A DNA stretch of 64,000 bases from the NCBI RefSeq assembly GCF_025562755.1, contig NZ_CP103300.1:1636001-1700000 (forward strand), written 5' to 3'. The DNA is from Endozoicomonas euniceicola. Its GTDB lineage: Bacteria > Pseudomonadota > Gammaproteobacteria > Pseudomonadales > Endozoicomonadaceae. The notes under the pieces are model-generated. The model ran no database searches. It was not told the origin of the DNA and saw nothing but the letters and a program-made list of their open reading frames with translations. Position numbers and translations under genes: made by a program. Shown piece after piece: positions 18,254-28,000 of this stretch (position 1 is the first letter of the stretch; each line of letters opens with the position of its first letter).

Positions 18254-20011
18254 ATGTCAGATTTACAGCAAGCAATAGACTTAGAAACCGTTGATACGCT
18301 AAAAAAGCGTTATTTAACTTATTTTGGCGTTAAGCCAAAGCAAACTCGTAAAGCCTGGTTAACGGAGGCCATGGCACAAGGGCTCTCTGACCAGACACAG
18401 CTTCGGTCCTTTATACAGGGGCTTTCAGAGTTAGAGATGTCGTTTATCAGAGAATCCGTTTTCAACTACAACGGATTCATTGAAAAGCAGAGGTTCGAGG
18501 AAAAGTACCGAAGTTTTCCAGAGAAGCAAAGCGGTGACCATTTTTACTATAAGAGCGAGTTGCAAGACGGAGTCGATATATTTTTTTACCCTCATGCCGA
18601 ACGTTATGGGCCGGCAAGAATTCCTGATCTCCTGTTATCATCGCTAAAACAAATCATTATTCCACCGAAGCCTGACACACTTCAAACCGGAACTCTGCCA
18701 GAATCCTTGTCTGATTATTATCAGACGTTTGAACGTGAGAAGCTGGCTCTGAGCGAGCTGCACTCCTTATTGATACTGCTTCAGAACAAACAGCTTAAAG
18801 TCAGTGAAAAGACCGGTGTAGCTTCATCGGCCACTTTAAAGAAGGTGGTCATCGATACCCACGAGTATTACCAAGAAGCTTCCTGTAAACAGGCCGCTGG
18901 CATGGAGTTCATAGTTTCTTACGGGTGGCTCCGGTTACTCGGAAACAGCGAACTCACCAGGCAATCAAAAACAGTACTGCTTCCGGCAAAGAAAAACAGC
19001 AAGAGCGCTGCTGAAACAATAAAAGAACTCTGGGAGCAATGGGTCACAAATTATTCCTATGATGAGTTTCGTCGTATCGATAACGTGAAGGGACAAAACG
19101 GGAAGGGGCGGCGATTTTTTACCGATGTGGTGACCAGAAGACAGGCGATCATTGCAGCTTTGGAAGAGTGTAAAAATAATGCCTGGGTCGATTTTCAGGA
19201 CTTTGCCCGTTTTATGTTTATTACCGGTGCAGAACTGAAAATAACGACAGCCCCACATTACCTCTATCTCTTTAATCCTGAATATGGAGAGTTCTATGAC
19301 GGCTCCTGGGAAGGGCTGGAAGTTCGTTATTTGCGCTGCTTTTTAGTGGAGTATGCCGCCACACTAGGACTCATTGACGTGGTCATGGTTCCCCCTGAAG
19401 GGGGCGGTCCTGATGATGATTATGCTGGTTATTATGATGGCATTAATGAAATGGATTGCTTGAGCCGTTATGACGGTTTGCGATATTTCCGGCTTACGCC
19501 ACTGGGAGATTATGTACTGGGACTGACAGAAGACTATCAGGAAGAGGACGCTATATCGGCTGAAACAGGGCTCTCCATCCAGCGTCAGGGGCGTATTGTT
19601 TTTGATAACAGGCCAACTCCCTGGGAGCAGCGTTTTATATCGCTCTATGCCGAGCAAAATAATGATACTGCCTGGAAATTGTCTCGCAAAAAAATCATGG
19701 AAGCCCTGGAGGTTGGCGGTAATTCCGACGATTTAAAGAATTTCCTCCTGACCAGAGAAAGTCAGCCATTCTTGCCGGAAGACTGCGAAAGCTTATTGAA
19801 GCAAGCTGAAGCTAACCGCAATGGAGTGAAGCTCCAGAGTGAGGCACTGATTATGACCTGTAAAAATCAGGAGATTGCCGAGCTGATTGTCAACGACAAA
19901 GTGCTATCAAAATGGTGCCAGCGCCTGGGCAAGCTTCAGGTTGTTATACCCAAAAGCAAAGAAAAGAAGTTCAGGGATAGCCTTAATGCCATGGGCATTG
20001 GGTGTTTCTGA
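18254..20011 (+). CDS. 585-aa protein with Helicase_C_3 (XPB N-terminal)-like end
   Basis: No signal peptide or membrane segments are seen. The middle includes an RLTPLG-x-YVLGL segment (near residue 415), typical of winged-helix regions that precede the Helicase_C_3 domain. The last 130 residues follow that domain's pattern: an RIVFDNRPTPWEQRF strand, a KLSRKKIMEAL segment, an LPEDCESLL segment, and a short beta-strand pair ending near LNAMGIG. No helicase motifs (Walker A or DEAD) are present, so this is an accessory DNA-binding or regulatory module, not a helicase. The assignment is by pattern only. Confidence 0.6.
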   Translation: MSDLQQAIDLETVDTLKKRYLTYFGVKPKQTRKAWLTEAMAQGLSDQTQLRSFIQGLSELEMSFIRESVFNYNGFIEKQRFEEKYRSFPEKQSGDHFYYKSELQDGVDIFFYPHAERYGPARIPDLLLSSLKQIIIPPKPDTLQTGTLPESLSDYYQTFEREKLALSELHSLLILLQNKQLKVSEKTGVASSATLKKVVIDTHEYYQEASCKQAAGMEFIVSYGWLRLLGNSELTRQSKTVLLPAKKNSKSAAETIKELWEQWVTNYSYDEFRRIDNVKGQNGKGRRFFTDVVTRRQAIIAALEECKNNAWVDFQDFARFMFITGAELKITTAPHYLYLFNPEYGEFYDGSWEGLEVRYLRCFLVEYAATLGLIDVVMVPPEGGGPDDDYAGYYDGINEMDCLSRYDGLRYFRLTPLGDYVLGLTEDYQEEDAISAETGLSIQRQGRIVFDNRPTPWEQRFISLYAEQNNDTAWKLSRKKIMEALEVGGNSDDLKNFLLTRESQPFLPEDCESLLKQAEANRNGVKLQSEALIMTCKNQEIAELIVNDKVLSKWCQRLGKLQVVIPKSKEKKFRDSLNAMGIGCF

Positions 20012-20097
20012 TAGTTTCTATAGATAATTAAGAAAAAGGCTTGTTTTTATATGAATTGCATTTGTATTACATATGAAAACAGGCCATTCACCATCAC

Positions 20098-21528
20098 CTA
20101 TACCAGCTGCTCCAATAACGGGATCAGCTTGCGTTTCCGTTTATGGACAACCATTAAATGCTGAAGATAGGATTGCCACTCTTCGCTCTGGTTCTGTAAG
20201 AGGCAGAGTTCTTTAACATGCTTGAGTATACCGACAGCACCCGGATAGGCATCGACCTTGGTTATGCCAATAGCGTCCTCAGCTTGTTGTTTGGCAAAGG
20301 CTTTTACCCACTCCGGTCTTTCCCGCTTCAGAGTTTCAAGCATATCCATTGAGTTCTGTTCAATTCGATTAAACCAGAACCCTCGCTTTTCCAGACTGCC
20401 ACAGGCCATGTCATATTCGCCTGCGTAGACCATGACGTCCTCGCAGTCATAACCAGACTGGCAATGACCCAGATAACGAGAACGAATATCAGGCCATAGC
20501 TCAGAAGCAGTATGCTTTTCCCTGCGTTTAAACAGTGATAGATCCGGAGATGCCTGCATGGCCAGGTCTGTCGCTTCAAAAAAAGTTTTTTCTTCGCTGG
20601 TATCATCAGGGTTTAAATGCTCTGACAGCCATTTATAGCAATGCCCGGTTTGGTAACGATCAAGGGCTGGTTTTCTCAGGGCAAACTCAGCCACTTGTAA
20701 AGCCTCTGTCCGGTGGTGCTCAAACAGAGATTGAATCAGGGTAAGGCAGTCATCAAGGTTGCCCAGGTACTCTGGGTATTGCTCCATGACCTGAGCAACT
20801 TTTCCCTGTTTTACCAGGTGCAGCAGGTATTCTTTGTGAAACCCGAAACGATTTGCCAGATCAAGGTAATCCTGATGCTGTCCCCAGCGGTCATAAACCT
20901 CGAGGTAGGTCGGGATAAGAAACTCAGCATTCTCTGACTCAAACGTCCAGTAGTCCTCCAGTACCCGTAAAGTGTGATCCAGCCGGTATCCCTCATCACC
21001 CAGATAGTCTTCAGCCTCGCCACCACAGGCATCAGCCGGGCTGGCAAGGTTTTCTATTTCTGCGCACAATTTGTCGATTTCCGGCTCTTTCAGCTCAGCC
21101 ATTAAAACCGCTTTCGCCAGATATTGGTCCATAAACATAACAAAGGTTGAATAGTCCTCAACCTCTTTAGGCGGGTCTTCCCAGTGCCGATTGAACCAGT
21201 ATTCATCCTCAGGCTCTTGCCAGTCCTTAATGAACATCCGTGTTAACGTCATCAGAAAATCAAGACCCTGCCGGTACTCTTCATCCTGCCAAAATGACTC
21301 CAGCATGCTGACAACGCCGTCTGTTTGATGGTTCACAATGCTGTTGATGTACAGCTGAAAGTGAATTTCGGGCTTTATATCTTGCTGATCGGAGGTTTTC
21401 CTGAGATGCAGGGCGACAAAACGACGAATGTCCTTCAGGGTCAATGTTCCGTTATCAACCTGTTGTTCTATAAACTCAGCCAGAACCTCTTTTTTAAGCG
21501 GTTCCAGTAATGTACGCACAGTATCCAT
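20098..21528 (-). CDS. Helical solenoid protein resembling SWIM-protein C-termini
   Basis: A long acidic, helical protein. The C-terminal 90 residues (an AKQQAEDAIG segment, then AYPGAVGILKHVKELCL, then EEWQSYLQHL ending in H-K-R-K-R-K-L-I-P-L-L) match the tail commonly found in SWIM zinc-finger proteins, where TPR-like repeats carry a basic ending. The CxCxnCxH SWIM finger itself is absent. Starts at 21555 and 21576 are also possible; none has a strong ribosome site. It converges with the 585-aa gene inside the same cassette. The function is unknown. Confidence 0.6.
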   Translation of the reverse strand: MDTVRTLLEPLKKEVLAEFIEQQVDNGTLTLKDIRRFVALHLRKTSDQQDIKPEIHFQLYINSIVNHQTDGVVSMLESFWQDEEYRQGLDFLMTLTRMFIKDWQEPEDEYWFNRHWEDPPKEVEDYSTFVMFMDQYLAKAVLMAELKEPEIDKLCAEIENLASPADACGGEAEDYLGDEGYRLDHTLRVLEDYWTFESENAEFLIPTYLEVYDRWGQHQDYLDLANRFGFHKEYLLHLVKQGKVAQVMEQYPEYLGNLDDCLTLIQSLFEHHRTEALQVAEFALRKPALDRYQTGHCYKWLSEHLNPDDTSEEKTFFEATDLAMQASPDLSLFKRREKHTASELWPDIRSRYLGHCQSGYDCEDVMVYAGEYDMACGSLEKRGFWFNRIEQNSMDMLETLKRERPEWVKAFAKQQAEDAIGITKVDAYPGAVGILKHVKELCLLQNQSEEWQSYLQHLMVVHKRKRKLIPLLEQLV

Positions 21529-21722
21529 TGGTCTATCGTTCACTCTTTCAGTCATTCCGGAAGGGCAAAATGTCATGATGGTAAATATCGAGCTGACTCC
21601 TTACGAAGGCGAACCCGATTGCAAAGAACGTTTGCACAGTATGGCAAAAGACCTGACTACACACAGAAAGAGTGTTTGTGTAGATATTGCTAAGCAAAAT
21701 ATATGAATAAGCCTCATATATT

Positions 21723-21830
21723 ATGTTAAAGAGATTTTTGGGGCGAAGTTTGCCAACACGATATAACATGCTCAATGCTGCTGAAAAGGTTCAGGATATG
21801 AATGCCTCAGGTTTTGACCTGCATGAATAA
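21723..21830 (+). pseudogene. HigB toxin remnant
   Basis: A 35-residue frame ends in MLNAAEKVQDMNASGFDLHE and then stops. This corresponds to the central LNAAxxxEDMNxPGFxLH motif of HigB/RelE-type toxins. The N-terminal part is shortened and the catalytic C-terminal strands (normally beginning LKG) are missing. It sits 36 bases before an intact higA-like gene, exactly where higB belongs. Confidence 0.65.
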
Positions 21831-21866
21831 AAAAGAATCCAGAGGAGAACAAAGAGAGGTAAGTCC

Positions 21867-22139
21867 ATGTTCAATCCAATGCATCCCGGAGAAGTTCTCA
21901 AGGAGTCTTATTTGGAGCCGTTGAACATCAGTGTAACGGAGGCCGCCAAGCGTCTGGGAGTCGCACGCAAGACTCTTTCCGAGCTGATTAATACAAGATC
22001 TGATGTGAGTGTAGAGATGGCTCACAAGCTTGCAAAGGCATGTAATACCACTCCAAAGTTCTGGCTCAATATGCAGGTTAATTATGACTTTTGGCAGAGT
22101 CGGGATATGGACTTCGAAAAAGTGCAGGCCTTTGCCTGA
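21867..22139 (+). CDS. higA: HigA-family antitoxin, orphaned
   Basis: A 90-aa helix-turn-helix protein with the family opening HPGEVLKE and the HTH segment VTEAAKRLGVARKTLSELI. The closing TPKFWLNMQVNYDFW is diagnostic of HigA/VapI antitoxins, which bind their own operator and neutralise HigB. The ribosome site AGAGGT lies 8 bases upstream. The toxin partner just upstream is only a remnant, so the protein now probably acts as a solitary repressor or not at all. A terminator follows within 25 bases. Confidence 0.85.
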   Translation: MFNPMHPGEVLKESYLEPLNISVTEAAKRLGVARKTLSELINTRSDVSVEMAHKLAKACNTTPKFWLNMQVNYDFWQSRDMDFEKVQAFA

Positions 22140-22161
22140 TACGCCTTATTTTACTACGGAT

Positions 22162-22186
22162 GAAAGCCCGCTTTATGCGGGTTTTC
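22162..22186 (+). terminator. Rho-independent terminator after higA
   Basis: The stem AAAGCCCGC pairs with GCGGGTTTT across a short loop and is followed by CTTTT. It abuts the right inverted repeat. Confidence 0.8.
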
Positions 22187-22279
22187 TTTTATACGACGAC
22201 AAATTTATATATAACAGTCAATAGTCGCTTATTGTCAGGTTATGCTTTTTTTCGTTGTCAGCTTATGGTTTTTCCGAAA
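22186..22279 (-). repeat. Right arm of the long inverted repeat
   Basis: The reverse complement shares its two ends with 17629-17700, but includes about 24 extra bases that partly repeat the ATAAGCTGACAA block (as ATAACCTGACAA). It lies between higA and the GGDEF gene, forming the outer edge of the 4.6 kb cassette. Confidence 0.8.
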
Positions 22280-22303
22280 CCTGTATACGCACTACTGCTC
22301 AAA

Positions 22304-23635
22304 TTATTCTTTCAGCTCATGTGCCATACGATAACCATTTCTGCCCGCTTTCTTTGCAACATACATGGCATCATCAGCCGCCTTAATAAGTTCGTCAGGG
22401 TCTTCGCCTGAATGGTTGGACGTTGCAATGCCAATACTGGTGCCTACCTTACGCATCTCGCCCGACAGATCATGAGGTATGGCAAACTGTTCCAGAATTT
22501 TTTCCGCAATCGTTCTGGCATCCTCCTGCTCGGCCACGTCATCCAGTACGATGGCAAACTCATCACCACCAAGGCGTGCCACCATGTCACCATCACGAAC
22601 GCACTCCTGCAAGCGATTGGCAACACTCACCAGCAAAGCATCTCCGGCATCGTGCCCAAGTGTGTCGTTGACTTCCTTGAAGTGATCCAGATCCAGATAC
22701 ATGACCCCCGTATTCTTTTTCCGTCGTTCACTACGAGCCAGTGACATCTGCAGAAACTCCTTGAACAACGCCCTGTTAGCCAGCCCCGTCAGGTTGTCGT
22801 ATTTCGCCATTTTGGTTAGCTGATCTTCCAGTTTCTTGCGTTCGGTGATGTCATTGAACACCAGCACCGCACCCTGTACCTGATTTTTTTCATTGACCAG
22901 AGCGGCCGCGCTTAACTCTGCAGGAAAGCTCCCATTGGACTGACGCCAGAGATCAGTGGCCATCTGGAAATTGCCACCGTTCTGTAAACAGTTCTCTTTC
23001 ATTTCAGAGCTGTCCCAGGTCGTCATGGGGTCATCATCACCCGATGCATACATAAACTGACTGATGTGTTTCGCCAGCAATGATTCTTCGGTGCCGCCCA
23101 ACAATGCGCAGGCTGTCGGATTAATGAAGGAAACCCTTCCGTCATTATCAAGACCTACAATCCCTTCGCTGGCGGAATCCAGCAAGAGTTTGTTTTTACG
23201 GCTGATCCATCGCAGTTGCCGGGTGACGTCTTCCAGCTCCAACCGCTGTTTTTCCAACTGTAAAAAGACTTTCACCTTCCCCAGTAAAATTTCCGGAACA
23301 ATCGGTTTGGGAAGATAGTCAACGGCACCCGCCTTGTAACCTTTGTTAACGTAAGCCTGGTCCTTGTTAATCGCCGTCACGAAAATAATAGGAATGTTCG
23401 CGGTCTGCTTGTTGCTGTGCAGTAATGTGGCACACTCAAAGCCGTCCATGCCCGGCATCTGGACATCCAGAAGGATGACGGCAAACTGGTGATTCAACAC
23501 TTCGGACAACGCAGCTTCTCCGGAGTCCACCTTACGAACCTCTGCACCCAGGGGCTTCAGAAGTTTGTCCATAGCCAGAAGGTTTTCCTTACGGTCATCG
23601 ACCACCAGAATTTTCACTTTGCTTGTGTTACTCAT
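22304..23635 (-). CDS. Response regulator diguanylate cyclase (REC-PAS-GGDEF)
   Basis: A cytoplasmic 443-aa protein. The receiver domain (residues 8-125) has the phospho-acceptor Asp in ILLDVQMPGMDG and the conserved Lys in YLPKP. A PAS domain at about 145-270 ends in the VFNDITERKKLEDQL linker. The GGDEF domain (about 280-435) has an intact RLGGDEF active site, so it should make cyclic di-GMP on phosphorylation. It lies 52 bases after cheB on the same strand and is the last gene of the kinase-cheR-cheB-cyclase operon. Confidence 0.92.
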   Translation of the reverse strand: MSNTSKVKILVVDDRKENLLAMDKLLKPLGAEVRKVDSGEAALSEVLNHQFAVILLDVQMPGMDGFECATLLHSNKQTANIPIIFVTAINKDQAYVNKGYKAGAVDYLPKPIVPEILLGKVKVFLQLEKQRLELEDVTRQLRWISRKNKLLLDSASEGIVGLDNDGRVSFINPTACALLGGTEESLLAKHISQFMYASGDDDPMTTWDSSEMKENCLQNGGNFQMATDLWRQSNGSFPAELSAAALVNEKNQVQGAVLVFNDITERKKLEDQLTKMAKYDNLTGLANRALFKEFLQMSLARSERRKKNTGVMYLDLDHFKEVNDTLGHDAGDALLVSVANRLQECVRDGDMVARLGGDEFAIVLDDVAEQEDARTIAEKILEQFAIPHDLSGEMRKVGTSIGIATSNHSGEDPDELIKAADDAMYVAKKAGRNGYRMAHELKE

Positions 23636-23687
23636 AGGCTCCTTCCCTGAGCTGCACCTTTGCCCGGAACTCCTGTCGCTAAAAACT

Positions 23688-24266
23688 CTATTGCTGTTTT
23701 AAATAGTCAGCGATACCTGCCAGATCAAGAATGGCATCGGCACACCCCGTCTTAATCGCCGCTTTAGGCATTGCCTTCACCTCGGCAGACCCAGGTGACT
23801 GAACAACCACTTTCCCACCCGCTTCTTTAACCGCTCTTACACCTGCTGCACCATCGCTGTTGGCACCGGTTAAGACGATGGCTGTGACGTTTTCACCAAA
23901 GGCATCAGCGGCTGACTCAAACAGGACATCAATGGCTGGCCTTGAGTGGCAAACCCTGTCGTCAATACTCAGGCTCAACGTGTTACGGGACTCGACCTGT
24001 AGATGGTAATTGCCAGGTGCCAGATAAATGCAGCCGTTGTGCATGGGCAGTTTATCCTGCGACAACAAAACTGTAGTGCCTGTACGCTTGGCCAGAACAT
24101 TCACCAGCCCTTTTTCATCGCCTATCCCCAGATGCTTACAAACCAGTATGGGAAAATTAAACTCACTTCCCAACTGTGAAAAAATGGTTTGCAAAGCACT
24201 AAACCCTCCTGCCGAAGCGCCAACCACCACGATACGTTCAACGGATGATGCTGCGGTATCAGACAT
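23688..24266 (-). CDS. cheB: CheB-type methylesterase, catalytic domain only
   Basis: A 192-aa stand-alone CheB catalytic domain that removes methyl groups from, or deamidates, receptor-type glutamates. The triad is visible: Ser in VVGASAGGFSAL, His in the LVCKHLG segment and Asp in TGANSDGAAGVRAV. The N-terminal receiver domain of chemotaxis CheB is missing, as in regulatory (non-motility) CheB proteins that sit beside hybrid kinases. The start overlaps the cheR stop (TGATG), indicating coupled translation. Confidence 0.9.
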   Translation of the reverse strand: MSDTAASSVERIVVVGASAGGFSALQTIFSQLGSEFNFPILVCKHLGIGDEKGLVNVLAKRTGTTVLLSQDKLPMHNGCIYLAPGNYHLQVESRNTLSLSIDDRVCHSRPAIDVLFESAADAFGENVTAIVLTGANSDGAAGVRAVKEAGGKVVVQSPGSAEVKAMPKAAIKTGCADAILDLAGIADYLKQQ

Positions 24267-25087
24267 CAGACTTTTTTCCTGAAGATGCGCTGATGCCGGT
24301 CAATGGTTTCAAGCTGCTCTGACGATTGACTGAACTGAATATTTTCCCGACGCCCAAGGCACAAAATCCCCCGGGATCTCAAACTGTCAATCAACAGTTT
24401 CAGCACCCGGTCCTGCAACTCACTATTGAAATAAATCAGCACATTGCGGCACAGAACCAGGTTCATTTCACCGAAGACACCATCCGATACCAGGTTGTGG
24501 TTGGCAAAGGTAATATGCTCTAACAGCCGTCCATTAAATTTGATGGAGTCGTAACCCCGGCTGCAATACTTTTCCAATGACGAATAGCCACCGGACTTGC
24601 TGTAATTGCCTTCATACAGTGACAACTCTGAATCCGGATAAATACCACTGCGGGCAATTTTCAGGGAATTTTCATTAAAGTCCGTCGCGTATATCTGACA
24701 GCGATCCAGCAGGTTTTCTTCATCCAGCAAGATTGCCATGGAATACGCTTCCTGCCCTGTCGCACAACCAGCATGCCAGATTTTTATAAAAGGAAAGGTT
24801 TTCAACAGGGGAATGATATTCTTACGCAGTGCCTGAAAAAAGTCGGGGTCGCGAAACATTTCAGTGACGGTGACAGACATATCCTTAACAAAATGAGCAA
24901 AGGCGGTTTCATCATGGATAAACAGGGGAATAAGATCACTGATCCGGTCCGTTTTCGCCGCTCTCATGTGCTTGCGAATGCGCCGCATCATTGAAGCCCG
25001 GGCATAGTGGGTAAACTCATATCCGTATCGAGTTTTGACGGCTTCCAGCAACAGCTGCAGCTCCAGGTCCTGATAAGTCTCTGTCAT
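24266..25087 (-). CDS. cheR: CheR-type protein-glutamate methyltransferase
   Basis: The enzyme transfers methyl groups from SAM to glutamates. The all-helical N-terminal domain contains the RASMMRRIRKHM segment. The SAM-binding core has KIWHAGCATGQEAYSMAI, and the downstream LVLCRNVLIYFN is the CheR motif near the active site. At 273 aa it matches CheR without extra domains. The ATG at 25087 overlaps the kinase stop as ATGA; an upstream GTG at 25099 is less likely. With CheB next door it suggests methylation control of the large kinase. Confidence 0.9.
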   Translation of the reverse strand: MTETYQDLELQLLLEAVKTRYGYEFTHYARASMMRRIRKHMRAAKTDRISDLIPLFIHDETAFAHFVKDMSVTVTEMFRDPDFFQALRKNIIPLLKTFPFIKIWHAGCATGQEAYSMAILLDEENLLDRCQIYATDFNENSLKIARSGIYPDSELSLYEGNYSKSGGYSSLEKYCSRGYDSIKFNGRLLEHITFANHNLVSDGVFGEMNLVLCRNVLIYFNSELQDRVLKLLIDSLRSRGILCLGRRENIQFSQSSEQLETIDRHQRIFRKKV

Positions 25088-28000
25088 TTGAATAACCACA
25101 GTTTCATCATGGCCACCAGCTTTTCCAGATCAACCGGTTTGGTCATATAATCATTAGCTCCGGCGTCAATGCATTTAGACTTGTCGTCTGACATGGCTTT
25201 AGCCGTGAGCGCAATAACCGGCAGATCCTTCAGTTGCGGGTTTTCCCTCATTTTTGTCATGGCTTCATAGCCATCCATCACTGGCATCATGATATCCATC
25301 AGCACCAGTTCGATACCCTCTTCTTCTTCCAGTTTATTCAGGGCATTCTCACCGTTATCAGCAATCAGTACTTCCAGCCCGATAGCCTGAAGACCTTTTG
25401 ACAGGGCAAAGGTATTACGCAGGTCATCATCCACCAGCAAAATTTTGTGACCTTCCAGGGAATTTTCAGGCATACTCACGGCTTTCTGATTTGACCCTTT
25501 ATTTTTTTCGATGGAATGAATAAACAGGCTGACCTCATCAAGCACCCGCTCCGATGCCAGGTCGCCTTTCAGAACCATTGAGCTACTGTATTTCTGAAGC
25601 TGGTTATGTTCTTCTTTATCGAACTTCCGGCTGGTATGAATGACGATCGACGGCATCTTGCCCCGCAATTTCTCGTACAGACTTTCCAGAAACGACAACC
25701 CGCTTATATCAGGCAGGTCAACGTCCATAACAATGCACTGCCACTCATGTTCCAGTTGTGAAGCCATGGCATCTGCTGCCGTTTTAGCTTCACCAACATT
25801 CAACCCTTTCTTCACCAGCAATTCCTTCATATGCGCCCGACTGCTGTCGTCCGCATCAAGAAGCAATGTATGACGGATGTCGGATGATATAGCCTGCTCA
25901 ACCGTTGTAAACACGGATTCCAGATCCGCTACTGTCACAGGCTTCGTTAAATAGCCCACCGCCTGAGAATTTTGAATCTCATCTCTATCCCGGCCGGAAA
26001 TAATATGCACCGGAATATCACGGGTTAATGGTTCGCTCTTGAGAATATTAAGAACCGCTTCACCATCCATATCAGGCAAACCAAGATCAAGCACAATAGC
26101 CCCCGGGCGGCTGGATTTAGCCAGCTCAATACCTTCCTGCCCACTGTGCGCCGTTAAACAGACATACTGATGGTTTTTCGCTATCTGGGATAAAATGGAG
26201 GAAAAATGCTCATCGTCTTCAATCAGCAGAAGCGTTTTGCCGTCTGAAGGTAATGGGGCAGCATTAACCTTAGGTGACGGTTTCGGTGTCGCTGCCATCT
26301 CCCGAACCTTTTTGCGAGCCTTTCCCTGAGCAGCAGCAGTTTTGTTGGTTGCGACACCTGACAGACCATCAGAAACTGCCGGTGAGTAACTTTCTGCCAG
26401 AATTTTTTCACCTGTAAGAGAACAAACGGCATTGTCTGGCAGATAGAGCGTAAAGGTTGTACCTTCATTTTCTGTACTGACAAGCCCAATGTACCCACCC
26501 AGCATGTTCGCCATTTCCCGGGAAATAGCCAGGCCAAGCCCGGTGCCACCATACTGACGACTGGTTGAACCATCCGCCTGCTGGAAAGCTTCAAATATAA
26601 CTTTCTGCTTCTCTTTCGGAATCCCTATACCAGTATCCCTGACATCAAAGGCCACATAGGTCTCTTCACCATGCTCTGTTTGTCGGCTGGTATTGTGAAT
26701 GCGAATATAAACACCGCCGCTTTCAGTGAACTTGAAGCCGTTAGAAAGGAAATTCTTAATAATCTGCATCAGCCGCTGACTGTCTGAAAGAATGCATCGC
26801 GTGGTGCCAGGGTCAACTTCTACGGAGAAGTCGAGCCCTTTGTCATCGGCCAGAGGCTTAAAGAGTGTTCTGGCGCTGGTACACAGTTCTTCAATATCAA
26901 CATCTTCCAGATTAACTGCCATCTTGCCCGCCTCTACCTTAGACAGGTCGAGTATGTCGTTTATCAGGTCAAGCAGCTCTTTACCACCGTTGTATATGAC
27001 CTCGGCAGACTCAATCTGATCTTCGCTCAGGTTGCCCTCATCATTGTCTGCCAGCATCTGCGCCAGCAGCAGCAGAGAATTCAGGGGCGTGCGAAGCTCG
27101 TGGGACATATTCGCCAGAAACTCTGACTTGTATTTACTGGCCAGCTCCAGCTCTTTGGCTTTTTCTTCCAGTGTTTTACTGGACAGCTCAATATCAAGGT
27201 TTTTACGTTCAATTTCAGCTTTCTGCTGTTGCAGCATTTCAGTCTTTTCTTCCAGCTCAACATTGGACTTCTGCATCTCCTCACTTTGAGCTTGCAGTTC
27301 TTCCTGAGACTCCTCCAGAATCCTGGCGCGGTTTTCCAGCTCATCATTCACAGCCTTAAGTTCTTCCTGCTGCTCACGCATGGCTTCTGACTGCTTGGTG
27401 GTTTTGCCCAGCAACTGGTTAACACGGGTTCGGTACTGGGCTGAGTTAATGCTGATCGCGACACTTTCAACGGACTGCTCAAGAAAGGCTTTGTGATCTT
27501 CGGTCAATGGCTTCAGTAACCCAAACTCAAGAACACCTTTTACTTCATTCTCATAAATCAGAGGCATCACAATAACCGACCTGGGAGAAGTCATTCCCAA
27601 ACCCGACTCCACGGTCATGTAGTCGTCCGGCAGGTTGGTGAGCTCAATGGTCTGCTGCTCAAGCGCAGCCTGCCCGACCATCCCCTCACCCAGTTCAAAG
27701 CTGTTCTTGGTCTGCTTGCGCTGGCTCCAGGCGTAGGAGCCCATCAGCTGTAACTGCTTATCATCGTCCACGACATACATGGCGCCTGTCTGCATATCCA
27801 GATATTGCGCCAGATACGACACAATATTCTTACAGAGTTCAGCGATTTCCTGCTCTCCGCGAATACTGTTGTTCAGCCCGGCCTGTCCATCCTGCTGCCA
27901 GCTTTTCTTCTGGTTATCATTAATCACCCGTCGTAATTTTTCGGTCATTTCAGCAAAGCTGCTACTCAACTCACTGATTTCATTATGACCACTGATCACA

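Noticed and set aside
17946..20011. A helicase-based defence system in the inverted-repeat cassette
   Set aside because: The 585-aa protein has only a Helicase_C_3-like end; no Walker A, DEAD-box or other helicase motor motifs are present, so calling it a helicase system is not supported.
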